A stretch of 64,000 bases of DNA from Elusimicrobiota bacterium (GTDB lineage Bacteria; Elusimicrobiota; UBA8919). Location: the NCBI GenBank assembly GCA_028718185.1, contig JAQUMH010000003.1, positions 86,811-150,810 on the forward strand, given 5' to 3'. The position numbers were made by a program, and so were the translations under genes. Below are positions 15,101 to 30,100 of this stretch, piece after piece; the first letter of the stretch is position 1, and every line of letters starts with the position of its first letter. Under the pieces are notes generated by a model, which made no database searches, had not been told where the DNA came from, and saw nothing but the letters and a program-made list of their open reading frames with translations.

Positions 15101-18100
15101 AATACAAATGCAGGGCGGGAATTACTTTGACGGTGCTGGATTTAATTCCGCAGTTTCGTCTTATGTGGTTTGTGTTTCATCAGATGCTCCTACAAAATGG
15201 TATTACAGTAAAGATATGAATGCTTACTGGGTGCCTGATAAGAAATATACAATTACGGCAAGGGCGAGTGACGGTGCGAACAACACAAAAACATACGTAG
15301 TCAGCAACTTCTACTACGACACGACAATCGCATCGTCTGTGGTAACCACGCCGTCGCTGCAATATTATAACAACTCGCTTTCCCAACTTGCAGGAACTGC
15401 ACAGGATAATCTTTCAAATCCTTCCGGTGTCCCTTCAACCGGTGTGAAAGTTCGTGTCCAGAGAACCGATGGTAAATACTGGAAAGGAGGTACAACACCT
15501 GAAGAATGGGCTGAATCAACAGGTTCACCCGATACAGATTCTACAATTTGGAGACAAGCTACATATTCATCGCCGCCCTCATGGACAATTCCTATAGATA
15601 CAAATAATTGGCAAACAGGGACAACTTATTACGTGTGGTCAAGAGCAGAGGACAAGGCGGGTAACATTGAAACTCCGCTTAATGCTCCCGGTACATTTTT
15701 ATATGACTTGCAGGTTCCTACATCGGTGGTTTCAGTGCCGGTAGACGGTGGTGCATACGGGAACGGCGTTTTATCCTCGCCGCTTACTTCTATATCGGGA
15801 ACAGCTATGGACACGTTGCAAGTCCAGACCCAATCAGGAGTAAGTCAGGTTAGAGTTGCAATTAAAAGAGTAAATTTATCTCCGAACTGGTGGAACATTA
15901 CAAAATTAGGTACTGCTAATGAATGGCAGGCAAGTATATACTGGTCAACAACTACTGCACTTACTTCAGGCACTACTATCTGGGCGGTAACAAGACCACA
16001 GGCAATTAGTGATGGTGAAGAATACCATTTATGGGTAAAAGCAGATGACAAAGCGAATAATTCGCAGAACATTACAGAAACCGACCCGTATATAAAATTT
16101 TATTGGGATGTAACTAATCCAAACTCATATATAACTACACCGTCAAGTGGTACTGCTTATCGATATATATCACAGTTAGCAACAATTACAGGTTCTCAAA
16201 ATGATACAGGTGGTTCCGGTATAAGTGAACCGCCTCAGATGAAACTTAGAAGATTTCCCGACGACCCTTCAGGTAATAATTATTGGCAGGGTTTGACCTG
16301 GGGATCTGATAATATTTGGTTCTCAGCTGACGATACATTATGGAAGAAGGATTTAACTGCTAAATTAGATGTAATTTGGAAAAATGACACTGCTACTAAG
16401 GGATGTGAGTACAGTTATCAGTTATGGACTAAGTCAAGAGATAATGCATTTAATGAAGAGGGCAACGGTAATGGCAATCAGGGTGTATTCTTCAGGACTG
16501 ACTTCTCATCACCGACGACTACAGTTACAGCACCGGGTAAAGCATATTATAATAACCTGTCCATACTTTCCGGCGGTTCATCTGACCCAAATACCAACTC
16601 GTCCGGTGTGAAAGGCGTGGATATTTCAATTTATGACGGTACACAATGTTGGAATGGAACAAATTGGGTAATAGGTTCTGATATATATATTAAAGCATCC
16701 ACGCCGACTACCACTACCTGGCAATATGAAATCAACACATCAACATGGACCGAAAGCGTAACATATTATATAAAGACCAGGGCGTATGACCTTGCATCAA
16801 ACACACAGACAGTTATAACACAGTCCATATTCCAGTGTGACAGGACATCTCCTACAATAACTATTCAAACGCCGGAAGATTCAAGTGATACTCAGGCTTT
16901 AGCTACGATGTCAGGTCAGGCAGGAGATACGCTTGGCAAAGTTGATAACGTTAAAATTGTTGTTGCCTGGATGCAAACTGGTGAGTTCGACAATACACCT
17001 GAGGAATACTGGTCATTGGGAGCCGATGGTCAGCCCGGCGGCGATGATGATACCTGGACTAGTATTTTTGATAATTCTTGTATATTGAGCGGTTCAACTG
17101 CAACATTACCGACTTGGAAATTTACCGACCAACCTTCATGGAAAACGGGTGTAAATTGGTATAGGGTTGCGGTAAAAGCAGAAGATATAGCAGGTAACTA
17201 TAAATGGTCATCTGAAGCTGCAGGCATCATTGACTGGGTTAATGCAAGGAAATTTAAAATCTCACCTACGGCATCTTTGGTAACTATAACAACTCATCAG
17301 AATAGCAGATATTATAAGACTCTTACCTCCGTCACAGGTACTAATAATGCTGACCCGGACACAACAAAGGTATGGTTACAAATAATAAGGTTAAGTGATA
17401 ACTGGAATTGGAACAGTTCTCAGACAGCACCTTATTGGGTGAGCGGTTCTTCATATGCTAGTAATGTACCAAGCGGTACCGGTTGGGGTATTACCGTGCC
17501 TAATGCGATGTTTGTTTCAGGTTCTTCATATACAATTAAGGCATATGGTGAAAATGCATCATATCTATTTATACCCCCAGCACAAATGGGTGTTCCTGGT
17601 TCCAATTTTACGATTTACTACGATTCAAACACACCGCTTTCTACGATTAATTACCCCAATTCCAGCAAGACGAATTTTAGTTCTATAATTTATTCTTCCG
17701 GTACAACTGTTGATAAACCGGTAGGACTTAACTCCGGTATTGAAAAAGTAGAGGCACAATTATACTGGACGCTTGACGGGTATACCAGTTACTGGTCATT
17801 TACTCAGAGCCAGTGGCAGTCAGAATCAACCCATACCGTTGTAGATTCTTATAATACAAACACTTCAACCTGGTCCCTGACTCTGAATAATTCTGCCTGG
17901 ACTGACGGGCATACATATAAACTTAGGGTAAGAGGTTATGACAAAACATATATAGCTTCAGCCCTGACCCCGAACATTGAAGGAAATAACGACTGGGCAA
18001 ACATAACCGGTTTTAATTTTACTATTGATAAATCAAGCCCGTCCGCTTCAATAGATATTCCAATCAGCACTAAAGCATATTCCGGTCTTATTACGATATC

Positions 18101-21100
18101 CGGTTCTCAAACTGACCCGCTGCCTGGTGTAGGACTTTCCAGGTCCGGAATTAGTAAAGTTAAATTCCTGCTACAAAGAGGCGATGGACAGTATTATAAA
18201 GAACAGGCAGGTTGGCAGGGTGATGCTTACTGGAATATGCAGGCGACTGTTTATACTGATACATGGTCATATACAGGATTCGCAGTTGAAGACAATAATA
18301 GATATTCCCTATCCGTAAAAGCGCTTGATAACTCCGGTAATGAACAGGAAAGTTTTGTTGTAGGAACGTCTTCAAATTCCTTTATTATAGATACTTCATC
18401 ACCGACATCAACTGTTACACTTCCTGCTGAAGGTATAAAATACAATAGATTACCTACGCTTTCCGGTACTTTTACAGACCCTAATGCAATAAATGCCGGA
18501 GTTAATTCTGTCAAGATACGGATAGTTCGTTTATACGATAATCAATACAGGACACCCGGCGGCGGCTGGGCGCCAAGTGCACCTTACCCATATGATATCG
18601 CGGTAGATACATGGACAGCCGCTGGTTATTGGAGGTACCCGGTTGGGACCAGTTTTGCTGATACTGATTGGGGTGTAAATGATTCATCTTATACAATATA
18701 TTCACAGGCGTATGATGCTTCAATTCCGTCTAATATGCAGGTCGTTGTTACAACAAGGACATTCTATATTGACAGGTCTTCGCCGACAGCTGTTATTGTG
18801 AGACCTGCCCAACCGGATTTATCATATGTAAAGGCACTTTCAACAATTTCAGGTACGGCAAACGGTGATTTGTCAGGACTTAAAGCAATCCGGATTTCTA
18901 TATATTGCGAAGCAGGAACTGAAATCGGAAATTACTGGCAGAGTGGCGGTAGTAGCTGGTTAGCATATGATTCTACCGCGTCCTGGAATACGGTAACCAC
19001 TGCAAATAATTGGACGTATGCGGCGGTTCCAAACTGGGAAAGCGGTGCAAAATATGCACTTCAGGTAATGACAACTGATTATGCCGGTAACGTCCAGACA
19101 GTAATTGCTACAACCACATTCTTATTCGATAATACTGTTCCGACAGTCGGGATTACAATACCCTCTGATGACGGGAATTATGGACCGAAGAATCAACTGC
19201 CGACTTTAACAGGTTCTTGTGCAGATACTGCAGGAGCCGGTGGTACTGCTTCCGGTCTGACTAAAGTTACCTTAATTTTAAGGGACACTACATACCCGAC
19301 CACATATTATAATTGGACATCATTTAATTGGGAAAATGCACCTGCTTTAACGGCAATCTATTATAAAGATATTGTACCTTCCAGTGGATGGGATATTACC
19401 CAGGATTTTGGCTGGACGACAGGTAAGAAATATGAACTTAAAGCCTGGTCAACAGATAATGCCGGTAATGTTTCTTCTACTTCAACTGTTACATTTGATT
19501 ACGATGACCAGTCACCTGTTTCCGTAGTTCAGGTGCCTAACAAATCGCATCATAACAATTCGCTTACTCAACTTTCAGGAACTGCTTCGGATGCCGGTGG
19601 TTCCGGTTTTACAAATATGAAAGTCATGATAAAGTATCCGGCACAGGGAAGTCATGCTTCGGACGAATGGTGGAATGGTAAAAATTGGACCACTACCCCG
19701 CAATGGAAGAATGCAACCAGTGTTGCACCCTGGACATACAACGGTGTTTCTGTTTCCTCTTATACCGACAATAATTATTACATTGTATATTCATCAGGTA
19801 TTGATGATTCACTGAATTACCAGACAACTGTTTCTTCCGCTGTGTTTTACTATGATATAACTAATTCAACAACAATTCTGACTATGCCTAACAGGTATCA
19901 GGGTGCAACAAGAGAATATCAGCCATTTGCAACAATTTCAGGAACATCTTATGATGAAAACTCAAATGCATCCGGTGTAAAAGAAACAAAAATTTCAGCA
20001 TATCGTTCAGGTGCCGATTACTGGAATGGAGTTGATTGGACAGGTCCTCGTACATGGTATTCAGCAACACCGCTTACTTCCGGAAATACAATCTGGTATT
20101 ATGCCGTACCTTGGGGTTGGAACACACTTCAATATGATGTATATGCCCAGGTCACTGATAATGCAGGAAATGTTTCACCTTATATATCAACATCAACATT
20201 CATAATTGATACTTCATCTCCAATGTCAACGGTAACAAAACCGGCTAATTCAACAGCAATAAGAGTAGGCTCATCAGACCTTGTCACTATTTCAGGAACA
20301 TCACAGGATAATAATACTGTTACTGCGGTAAAAGTTTATATACGTAAAAATTCAGGGCAATACAAGTGGTGGGATACTGTCGGTTTTGATGACACCAGCA
20401 GCGAATATCCATTAAGTGCTGATAGTGTTACTCCCTGGCAATATACTCACATTACAGGAGCGTATTTTACTTCAGGAGCTTCTTATTATGTATATTCATC
20501 TGCGTGGGATAATGCAACAAATAGAGAAGATACACCCGGTTTACAACCCTCAACATTTATATTTGATACAACCAAGCCGACGTCAACCGTAACAAATGCC
20601 GGGTCAGTAACCGGCTACACAAATGACCTGGCAACTATCTCCGGTACCAGCAATGATGTAGTGCCCTTAGGTATCTCCGGAGCGCAGACATCCGGCGGGA
20701 TAAACAAGATAGAGGTAAAGATAAGCAGCAACACCGGCAGCGGCTGGTCAATGCTGACGGATTGGACAGAAGTAACCAATAAAGGCGTAATAGCCGGCAC
20801 CCAAATCTCATCATATACATATACGTCGTTAGCCGCCCATCAAATCTCCGGCAAGAAATACTTAATCAAGACGCGAGCCACAGATAATTCGTTAGATGTC
20901 GATGGCAATGCCGGTAATTTAGAAGACGGTGATGCAAAGACCGGTTATATAATAATCTATGATACAAATCCGCCAGTAAGCAGTATGACAACGCCCGAGT
21001 CGACAAATGCCAATTACGGACAGAGCCGTCCATTAACAACGATAACCTTAAGTGCAAGTGATGTTCCTACAGCAGGTGGCAGTGTATACAACAGTGGAGT

Positions 21101-24100
21101 GAGCAACGTGTATGTGCGTATCTCCTCCGGAGTAGTAGGTTCTCAATATTGGAATAAGAGTAGTTTAAGTTGGATAGGTGGCAGTTCCAGTGACTGGTTA
21201 GATACTACATTAGTAGGCAGCGATTATATATTAAGCGGTTCGTCAGTGCCCGCCTGGGGCAATATGGGCAATTACCGTGTAGAGAGCAAAGCGTTGGATA
21301 GAGCCGGCAATTACGAGGTAAGTTACACCACCCGCACATTTAAATATGACAATACCCCGCCGACGACAGCAATCAGTATCCCGTATGCGGAATTTCATCG
21401 TATGATGGTAGTCTCATCCGGAACTGCGAGTGATAGTTTTTCCGGCATGGACAAGGTAGAGGTTCGTATCTCGAGTGAAGGTGCGAATTACTGGCAGGTA
21501 TCAGGTGGTGTAGGCAGTTGGACAACGGAGACCTCGAACACGTGGTTAGATGCGACGTTAGTAGGCAGTAACTGGACCGTGTATGCCTCGAGCATGCCGA
21601 GTTGGGATGAAGGACCAGGTTACCTGATAGAGAGCCGCGGACGAGATAAATCACAAAACGTACAGTCACCTGTAACGAGTAAGACTTTCATAATAGATGC
21701 GAGCACGCCGACAGTATCGATAACAACCCCTGCGGTAGGCGTAACGACGATGTCAGTCTTGACGTTAATTTCCGGCACGGCGAACGACACGCCGTCAACA
21801 GGTCACATAAAGGATGTAAAGATAAGGATTTACAGATTACAAGATCATCAATACTGGGGTGGCGGTGCATTTAATTTAGGCGATGAATACGCGGATACGA
21901 GCGCATGGTTTATCCCGAGTTCGACGCATACCGACGGTATCCAATGGAGCCAACCATTTAATACAGTAGACTGGAACGACGGACTATTATACCGTATAGA
22001 GGCGAAAGTAGATGACCGGGCCGGCAATTACCGTACCGATTATTCGACTCGTGAATTTAGAATAGACTATTCACCACCTACAAGCAAGGTAAATCTGCCA
22101 GCGACAACAACATCGATATCACAATTTGTGAAGATAACCGGTACAGCGAGTGACACCGGCGGCTTAAAGAGCGTGAGCGTAACAGCACAGAGGTTAGATA
22201 CAAAACAATATTGGGAGTCGACCGTCCAGCACTGGAACCAGAGTACGACGTATTGGATACAGGTGACACAGGTAGGCAGTGTATGGAACAACTGGGAATT
22301 CACGCAGATAACGCAAAATGATTTATCAAGCGGAGTAAGTTACTGGATAACGACAATCTCAACAGATGTATCTAACCCGCCGTTAGTAGAAACTCCGTCG
22401 CCAAGCCGTGGCTCATACTTTGTGTATGACAACACCGCACCCATAAGTAACATGTTATCGCCTGCGTCAATCTCAACTGCTACGGTGAAGTCGTATTCCT
22501 CAATAACAATAGCGAGCGGTAGTTGCAGTGACTTCCAGCCGTTTGTAGGAGCAGCGTATTCTAACATAATTTCGTCAGTGGAGATCTCAATCCAGAATTT
22601 AACCTTAGGCACGAGCTGGTGGGACGGTAACAACTGGGTCTCGCAGTCAGGCGTGTATTGGTCATCATCAACAAATTTTGCCGTAGGCAACACGAGCTGG
22701 ACCTACACTTCATTAAGCAACGCATTCAAGAGCGGCAGCCAGTATAGACTGAAGACCCGTGCATATGATGGAGCGATACCAAATAACATAGAGGTAGCGA
22801 TAAGCACATATACTGTAATATACGATACGAACGTACCGTCTTCAGTCTTAAATCTTCCGTCTTCAGTCAACCCGAATTATGGACCTTCGCGCGAGTTATC
22901 GTCGATATCCGGCACCAGCGATGACGACTCATCTTCGCCAAATAAGGCAGGCGTAAATAAAGTGCAAATTCGTATATCCACCGGCACAGCGACGAAGATG
23001 TACTGGCAATCAAATAACCGCAGCTGGGTAGCATCAGCGAATACGTGGCTTGAAACAGATGATACCGCAACCGCGCCGTTCGTGTTTAGTTCAACCCCGG
23101 TGTGGGAGAACGGCAAGCTGTATACAGTGGAGAGCAAAGCGATAGATAACGTAGTTCCCGTAGGTAACGTGCAAGTCTCGTATTCAACAGTAACATTTAA
23201 ATATGACAGTACGCCTCCTGTATCAAGTATATTAAATCCGACCAGCTACTGGATAAACGCGCAGTTAGCGACAATCTCCGGCAGTGCGAGCGACGAATAT
23301 TCTCAGTTGGAGAATGTAAGCGTGCGAGTCTCATCATGGACGGATAGCTGGGAGAACGTAGTAATGGATTGGTCGGTAGGTTTAGGTTCTGCGCCGTGGA
23401 GTTTAGCGAAGCCGACGTTAATAGATGGCGTGAAGTATAAGGTGGAAACAAAAGCGAAAGACCGCAGCCAGAACGTTGAGACCACACCGCAGTCATATAT
23501 CTTTATGTATGACGTAAGCGTGCCTACGATAGTGGTAACAGCTCCGTCAACGAGCAAGGTTAATTCGGTAGCTAATTTACCGTCGATTTCCGGCATGGCA
23601 TTAGACTACCCGATAAGTCCTTCAACGGGCACGTTATTAAAGGTGCAGCTGAGAGTATCACGAGTTGCAGGCGGAAAATACTGGGATGGTAGCGGCTATA
23701 CGATAGATTATGCGACCGCCGCGTGGTATGATGCAATAAATGAATCCGGCGACTGGAAAGTATGGAAGAGCACAAAACCGACATTAAGTAATACAGAATC
23801 ATATATGATAGAAGCGATAGCATATGACAAAGCCGGTAATGCGCCGTTATATGTATCAACCAGGACAATCCAGGTAGACACAAATGCACCGACATCATAT
23901 GTAAATGTGCCTGCTAATTTAACAGCGCGCAGAGCACTAGCCAGTGGCGGAAAGATAACCGGTACAGCAGTAGATGGCGCCGGCGAGACTACGGTAGTAT
24001 CAGTGCGTCTGTATTTAGAGCGGTTAAGCGGTAATGCGTCATGGTATGCCAATAGCAGTGACGGTTTTTCACAAGGCAGCCCGTCTTACAATCTATTATC

Positions 24101-27100
24101 TGCGCCTGTTGCCGATGCGTGGGAGTATGCAGTAAGTGAGAGTAAATTAGTCAGCGGGACCTCATATTTTTGTTACACGCAAGCAGCCGATGAAGCGACG
24201 AACTTAGAGCCGTTGTATGGCTACCAGCCGTCAACGTTTACATGGGATACAACAAAACCGACTTCAACAGTAACAAATGACGGAGCAGCAGCCGGCTATG
24301 TAAGTAACCTGGCAACTATCTCCGGTACTAGCGAGGATGTAGTCCCGTCAGGCATTTCCGGAGCGCGCACATCCGGCGGAATAAGCAAGATAGAGGTAAA
24401 GATAAGCAGCAATACCGGCAGCGGCTGGTCAATGCTGACGGACTGGACAGAAGTAACCAATAAAGGCGTAATAGCCGGCACCCAAATCTCATCATATACA
24501 TATACGTCATTAGCTGCGCATCAGATATCCGGCAAGAAATACTTAATCAAGACGCGAGCCACAGATAATTCGTTAGACGTCGACGGCAATGCCGGTAACT
24601 TAGAAGACGGCGATGTAAAGACCGGTTATGTAATAATCTATGATACGAACCCGCCAGTAAGCAGTATGACAACGCCCGAGTCGACAAATGCCAATTACGG
24701 ACAGAACCGTCCATTAACAACGATAACCTTAAGTGCAAGTGATGTTCCTACAGCAGGTGGCAGTGTATACAACAGCGGCGTAAGCAACGTGTATGTGCGA
24801 ATCTCATCCGGTACAGGAGCAGGATTAATTTATTGGAATAAGAGTAGTTTAAGTTGGATAGGTGGCAGTTCCAGTGACTGGTTAGATACTACATTAGTAG
24901 GCAGCGATTATATATTAAGCGGTTCATCAGTGCCCGCCTGGGGCAATATGGGCAATTACCGTGTAGAGAGCAAAGCGTTGGATAGAGCCGGCAATTACGA
25001 GGTAAGTTACACGACCCGCACATTTAAATATGACAATACACCGCCGACGACAGCAATCAGTATCCCATATGCGGAATTCCACCGTATGATGGTAGTCTCC
25101 TCCGGAACTGCGAGTGACAGTTTTTCCGGCATGGACAAGGTAGAAGTCCGTATCTCGAGTGAAGGTGCGAATTACTGGCAGGTATCAGGTGGTGTAGGCA
25201 GTTGGACAACGGAGACCTCGAACACGTGGTTAGATGCGACGTTAGTAGGCAGTAACTGGACCGTGTATGCCTCGAGCATGCCGAGTTGGGATGAAGGACC
25301 AGGTTACCTGATAGAGAGCCGCGGACGAGATAAATCACAAAACGTACAGTCACCTGTAACAAGCAAGACTTTCATAATAGATTCATCTTCACCTACAGCG
25401 GCGAATACAACACCTGTTGTTGGTTATTCAACAATGTCTTATTTGTCTGTTATTTCCGGTACCGCTTCAGATGTTCCATATTCCGGGCAACTTAATAAAG
25501 TAGAAATAAGAATACACAGGAACGGAATCGGTGGTTTCTCAGAGAGATATTGGAAAAATGCTAACCCGCAAGGTTGGTCATATACTAATGACTACGCCGA
25601 TACGAGCGCATGGTTTATCCCGAGTTCTACGAGCAGCGACGGCACACAATGGAGCTATCCTATTGATGACTCACAATGGGCTGAAACTGAAGAATACAGA
25701 ATAGAGGCGAGGGCATTTGATAGGGCAGGAAATATGCAGACAAACTATTCTACCTCAACATTTAAAATTGATAAATCAAGTGCGATATCTCAGGTTAACG
25801 TACCTGCAAATAATTCTGCAATTAAATCTTATTCGGCATTATTTGGAACAGTTTCAGATGCATCAAAAATTGCAAAAACATACGTTTCCATAAGGTCTCT
25901 TTCCGGGCTGATGTATTATTGGAATGGTGATACTGCATTTGATTCCGCACAGATTGTATGGTCACAGGCAACACTTTCTCCTGCCACGACAGCGTGGGGT
26001 TATGCTGATTTAACTCAGCCAAGACTTACAAATGGATGTTCCTATTATGCAATGGTTTACTCTTCCGGTACTGAAAACCCGGTACTGATAGAGTCGCCGT
26101 CAGCTGCAGGAGCCTCGCTATTTATATTTGATTCAAGTGAACCGGTCACGGCAATCCAAATACCTGTTAGAACATATAACAACGCATCACTTGTAAGTAT
26201 TTCCGGAACTGCCGTTGATATTCCTCCGTTTGCGGGTGCAAGAGTATCAACGCCTTTAGCGAATATTAGTATGTATATTGTCCGGCATGCTTCGAATTCA
26301 ACAACAACAGAAAAGTATTTTGATGAAACTAGTTTTGTTGAAAACGACGGCTCACCTTACTGGATAACAACTATATCAACTGCTAATCAGCCGTCATGGT
26401 CGTACTATGATCAGGATTTAATCTGGATACAAAATTCATCATACACAATAAAAGTAAAAGCTACCGATAGAGCAGGAAATGTTCAGGGCACTCAGGTCGC
26501 ATACGCAAGCAAGACATTCTGGTATGATAATTTTAAACCGACATCAACTGTTGTATTGCCGACAATAGGAAATCTGCCGTATAATACACTTACAACACTG
26601 TCCGGTACTTGTGAAGATGCTGTTGCCGGGATTACAACACTTTCTACTGTAACTGTTTTAATACAGGACCTGACGTTTGCTTCAACCTATTATAATAGTA
26701 GTACTGGCTGGTTTGCCGGAAGCAGTTATTGGAATTATGCTTCCACTAATCCTGCCGGCAGTAGCTGGAATCTAACCGTTCCGGATTCTATATGGACGGA
26801 TGCTCATCAATATAGCATTAGGAGTAAAGCAACAGACCTTGCAACTAATGAAGAAGTCCCGTCAGCAGGCAACACTTTCGTCTATGATATAACTGCACCG
26901 ACTTCAGTTGTTGTTGTTCCTGCCAGGAATACCGGTTATAAGACACTTTCATCACTTTCAGGAACTGCATCTGATGCGTTTGGTCTGTCAGTAGTAAAAC
27001 TTTCAATAAAACAAAATGAAACAGACGGGCGTTGGTATGATCCAACGGGAGTCGCTTCATTTACAGCAACGACAGAGTACTGGTTTAGTGCAAAAACATC

Positions 27101-30100
27101 CGGTAACTGGACAACATGGTATTCTACAAGAGCGTCTGCAAATTCATGGAATGATATATTAGAAAGCGGTAAATGGTATATTTTAAGGTCTTCAGCAACA
27201 GATGTTGCAACTAATTGGCAGACTGTTTCATCATCCAATGTATTTACATTTGATAATACCCCGCCGGCAACGCTGGTTTATGCTCCCGTTCAGTCATCGA
27301 CTATTTCCGTGCTTTCAACAATTTCAGGAACTTCTTATGATAGTGCCTCAGGTCCTTCCGGTGTCCGTATTTCAATTAAAGAGATTGGTGGTACCGGAAA
27401 GTACTGGACCGGTTCTAACTGGTTAGGTGAAAACGAATCCGATAACTGGCTTGTTGTCTCAACCGGGGTTTCTGTAGCCAATACACTGGTATGGACATAT
27501 CCCGGATTTATGGGCGGAACTACACCTGACTGGTCAGATATTAATTATGATATCCATGCATATAGTTTTGATAGTGCCGATAATACGGAATTATTCACTT
27601 CTACAAGGACATTTTATTTTGACAAGACACCGCCTACGACTAAAGTTACAAAACCAGCTACAGAAGCAAACTCGTATTTCCAGAGTTTACCTACCATTTC
27701 CGGGACCGCTGTTGATAATAAATCCGGGATTTCAACAGCCAACGGGGTAAAAGTTGCTGTTTTGAAATCCACATCCGGTGCATATGGTTACTGGTATCAG
27801 GGAACTGATTTTGTATCACCGTCTCAGGTATGGATTGTTGCAACGGGAACATATCCATGGACGAGAGCAATAGATGATACTAAATATGAAGATACCCAGT
27901 TCTATGTAATTTATTCGTCAGCTGTTGATTTATCATCACCTGCAAATTTACAGACTGTAATTTCTTCACGCACATTTACGATTGACCATTCATCGCCGAC
28001 CTCTTCGGTTTTGGCACCTGCGGATGATTCAAAAATAAATTCGCTTACCTGGATTTCCGGGGATGCATCAGACCTTAACGGTGCAGGCGGAAGCGGTATA
28101 AAAGCGAATGCAACAAAAGTGATGCTCACATATCTGGAGGGCTCAACAACTTACTACTGGACCGGTGATCCGGGTAATCAGTGGACAACCACTGAATCGA
28201 CTGCTTCAACTACAGGTACTGGTACCTGGCAGATAGCAGCACCTGTTTTCACAAATCTTTCGCAGAAACGTTTCTATGTAAAATCAGTGTCCGAGGATAT
28301 TGTCGGCTTAAGACAGGAAACAAATAATACAAAGTCGTTCGTATATGATGTTACTGCACCGACTTCAGCAATTGTGATGCCGGTAGATAGCCAGAGTTAT
28401 GGACCTTCGAAAATACTTGCTACTATTTCCGGTACATCTAACGACCCGTATGTAGTAACGGTTGTTTCGGTTTCTATCCAATTATCCAATCAGGGAGGGT
28501 TACCGCTTCCTTCAACATATTGGATGTTTTCAGGTTCGCAATGGGGCGAGACACAAGAATGGAAAGTTTGTCAACAGTCAGTCGGCGGAAGTTGGGCAAC
28601 ATGGTATATAAATACGCCGCTTGCTGCGCCTAATTATATCTGGGCGAATAATAACGTTTATAGAGTCTATGTCCGGGCAAAAGATACTGCCGGCAACGAA
28701 AGTAGCGGTAACGCATTTTATAATCAGTTTAAATATGACACTGCTGAACCGAATTCAAATATTTCTATACCGAACAAACCTTATAATGGAGTAAATTTGA
28801 CAACTCTTTCAGGCGCTGCTACAGATACGGGTAGTTCAGGTCTTAGTAAGACACAGGTTCGTATCACCTGGCCTATTCAGGGTGCACATTTAGGTGCAGA
28901 ATATTGGGATACTACACTTGGATGGACAACAACTGTAAATACGTGGAACGATACAACTACGCCTGCTGCAAGCTGGAAATATACCCAGATTTCAACTTCA
29001 AATTATACTGAAAACAATTATTATGTAATTGAAAGTAGGGCGATTGACGGTTCTGACAATACCCAGACATCTGCTGCATCATATAGTTTTACATTTGATG
29101 TTACTCCGCCGGATTCGACACTTGTAATGCCGGATTCAGTAAATTATGCCTGGCCGCCGACAAAGAAATACAATGCAATGCCGACAATTTCCGGGGTAGT
29201 TTCAGATACATATGATTTAAAGACATCCACGCCTGTTGAGTTGATTATAAATGAGAAAAACGGGAGAGGTTACTGGGACAACACAGCAGGTCAATATCTT
29301 GGTTCAACCGTTAAGTGGAATGTTTTGACAACTACCGCCCCGTTTAAACTTACAATAAAAACAGATGGTCCTGACGGTGTGCCTTGGGTAAACGGCGAGG
29401 ACTACCAGATTGTATCAAGAGCTTACGATATGGCTGAGAATGCAGAAATATCTTATTCCACAGCTACATTTAAATATGATAACAATCCGCCAAGCACACT
29501 GGTTATTACACCTTCAACCGGAAATGTTAATATATATAGTTCCATGCCGACAATTTCCGGTACCGCTTCAAGTGACGCGTTCAGTGTTAAGGTTATTATT
29601 CAAAGAGCGACGGATAAAAAATTCTTTAATAAGTTAGGTGACGGTTCATGGGAAAATTATTATGTTGAAAATTTACATTCTAACCTGACACCTGCTTCTC
29701 CGAGTTTATGGGATATGTCGAAGTCACCTGCAATGGTTACTCCCGGTTCTGAATTTTATGCCTGGACAACAAACACATCTTATTATGTCTGGGCATATAC
29801 AGTTGATGATGCCGGTAATCCGGGACCGGTGCTTTCAACAGCTACTTTCAGGTTTGACAATACTCCTCCGTCATCATTAGTTGTTCAGCCGTCAGCCTGG
29901 CCTGCGTATTATAAACAGGACTCAATTGCTACCATATCCGGTACTGCCTCTGATGAATCAAGCACGATAGTTTCACCTGTTAAGATTGAAATTCTGGAAA
30001 ACGATATTGCCGGTAACACTACATATTACTTCTCCGGCGGCGCAGGCGGATTTAATTCAACAGCAGAAGTTCCGTTAAATGCCGCTTTTGTCGGTGCTTC

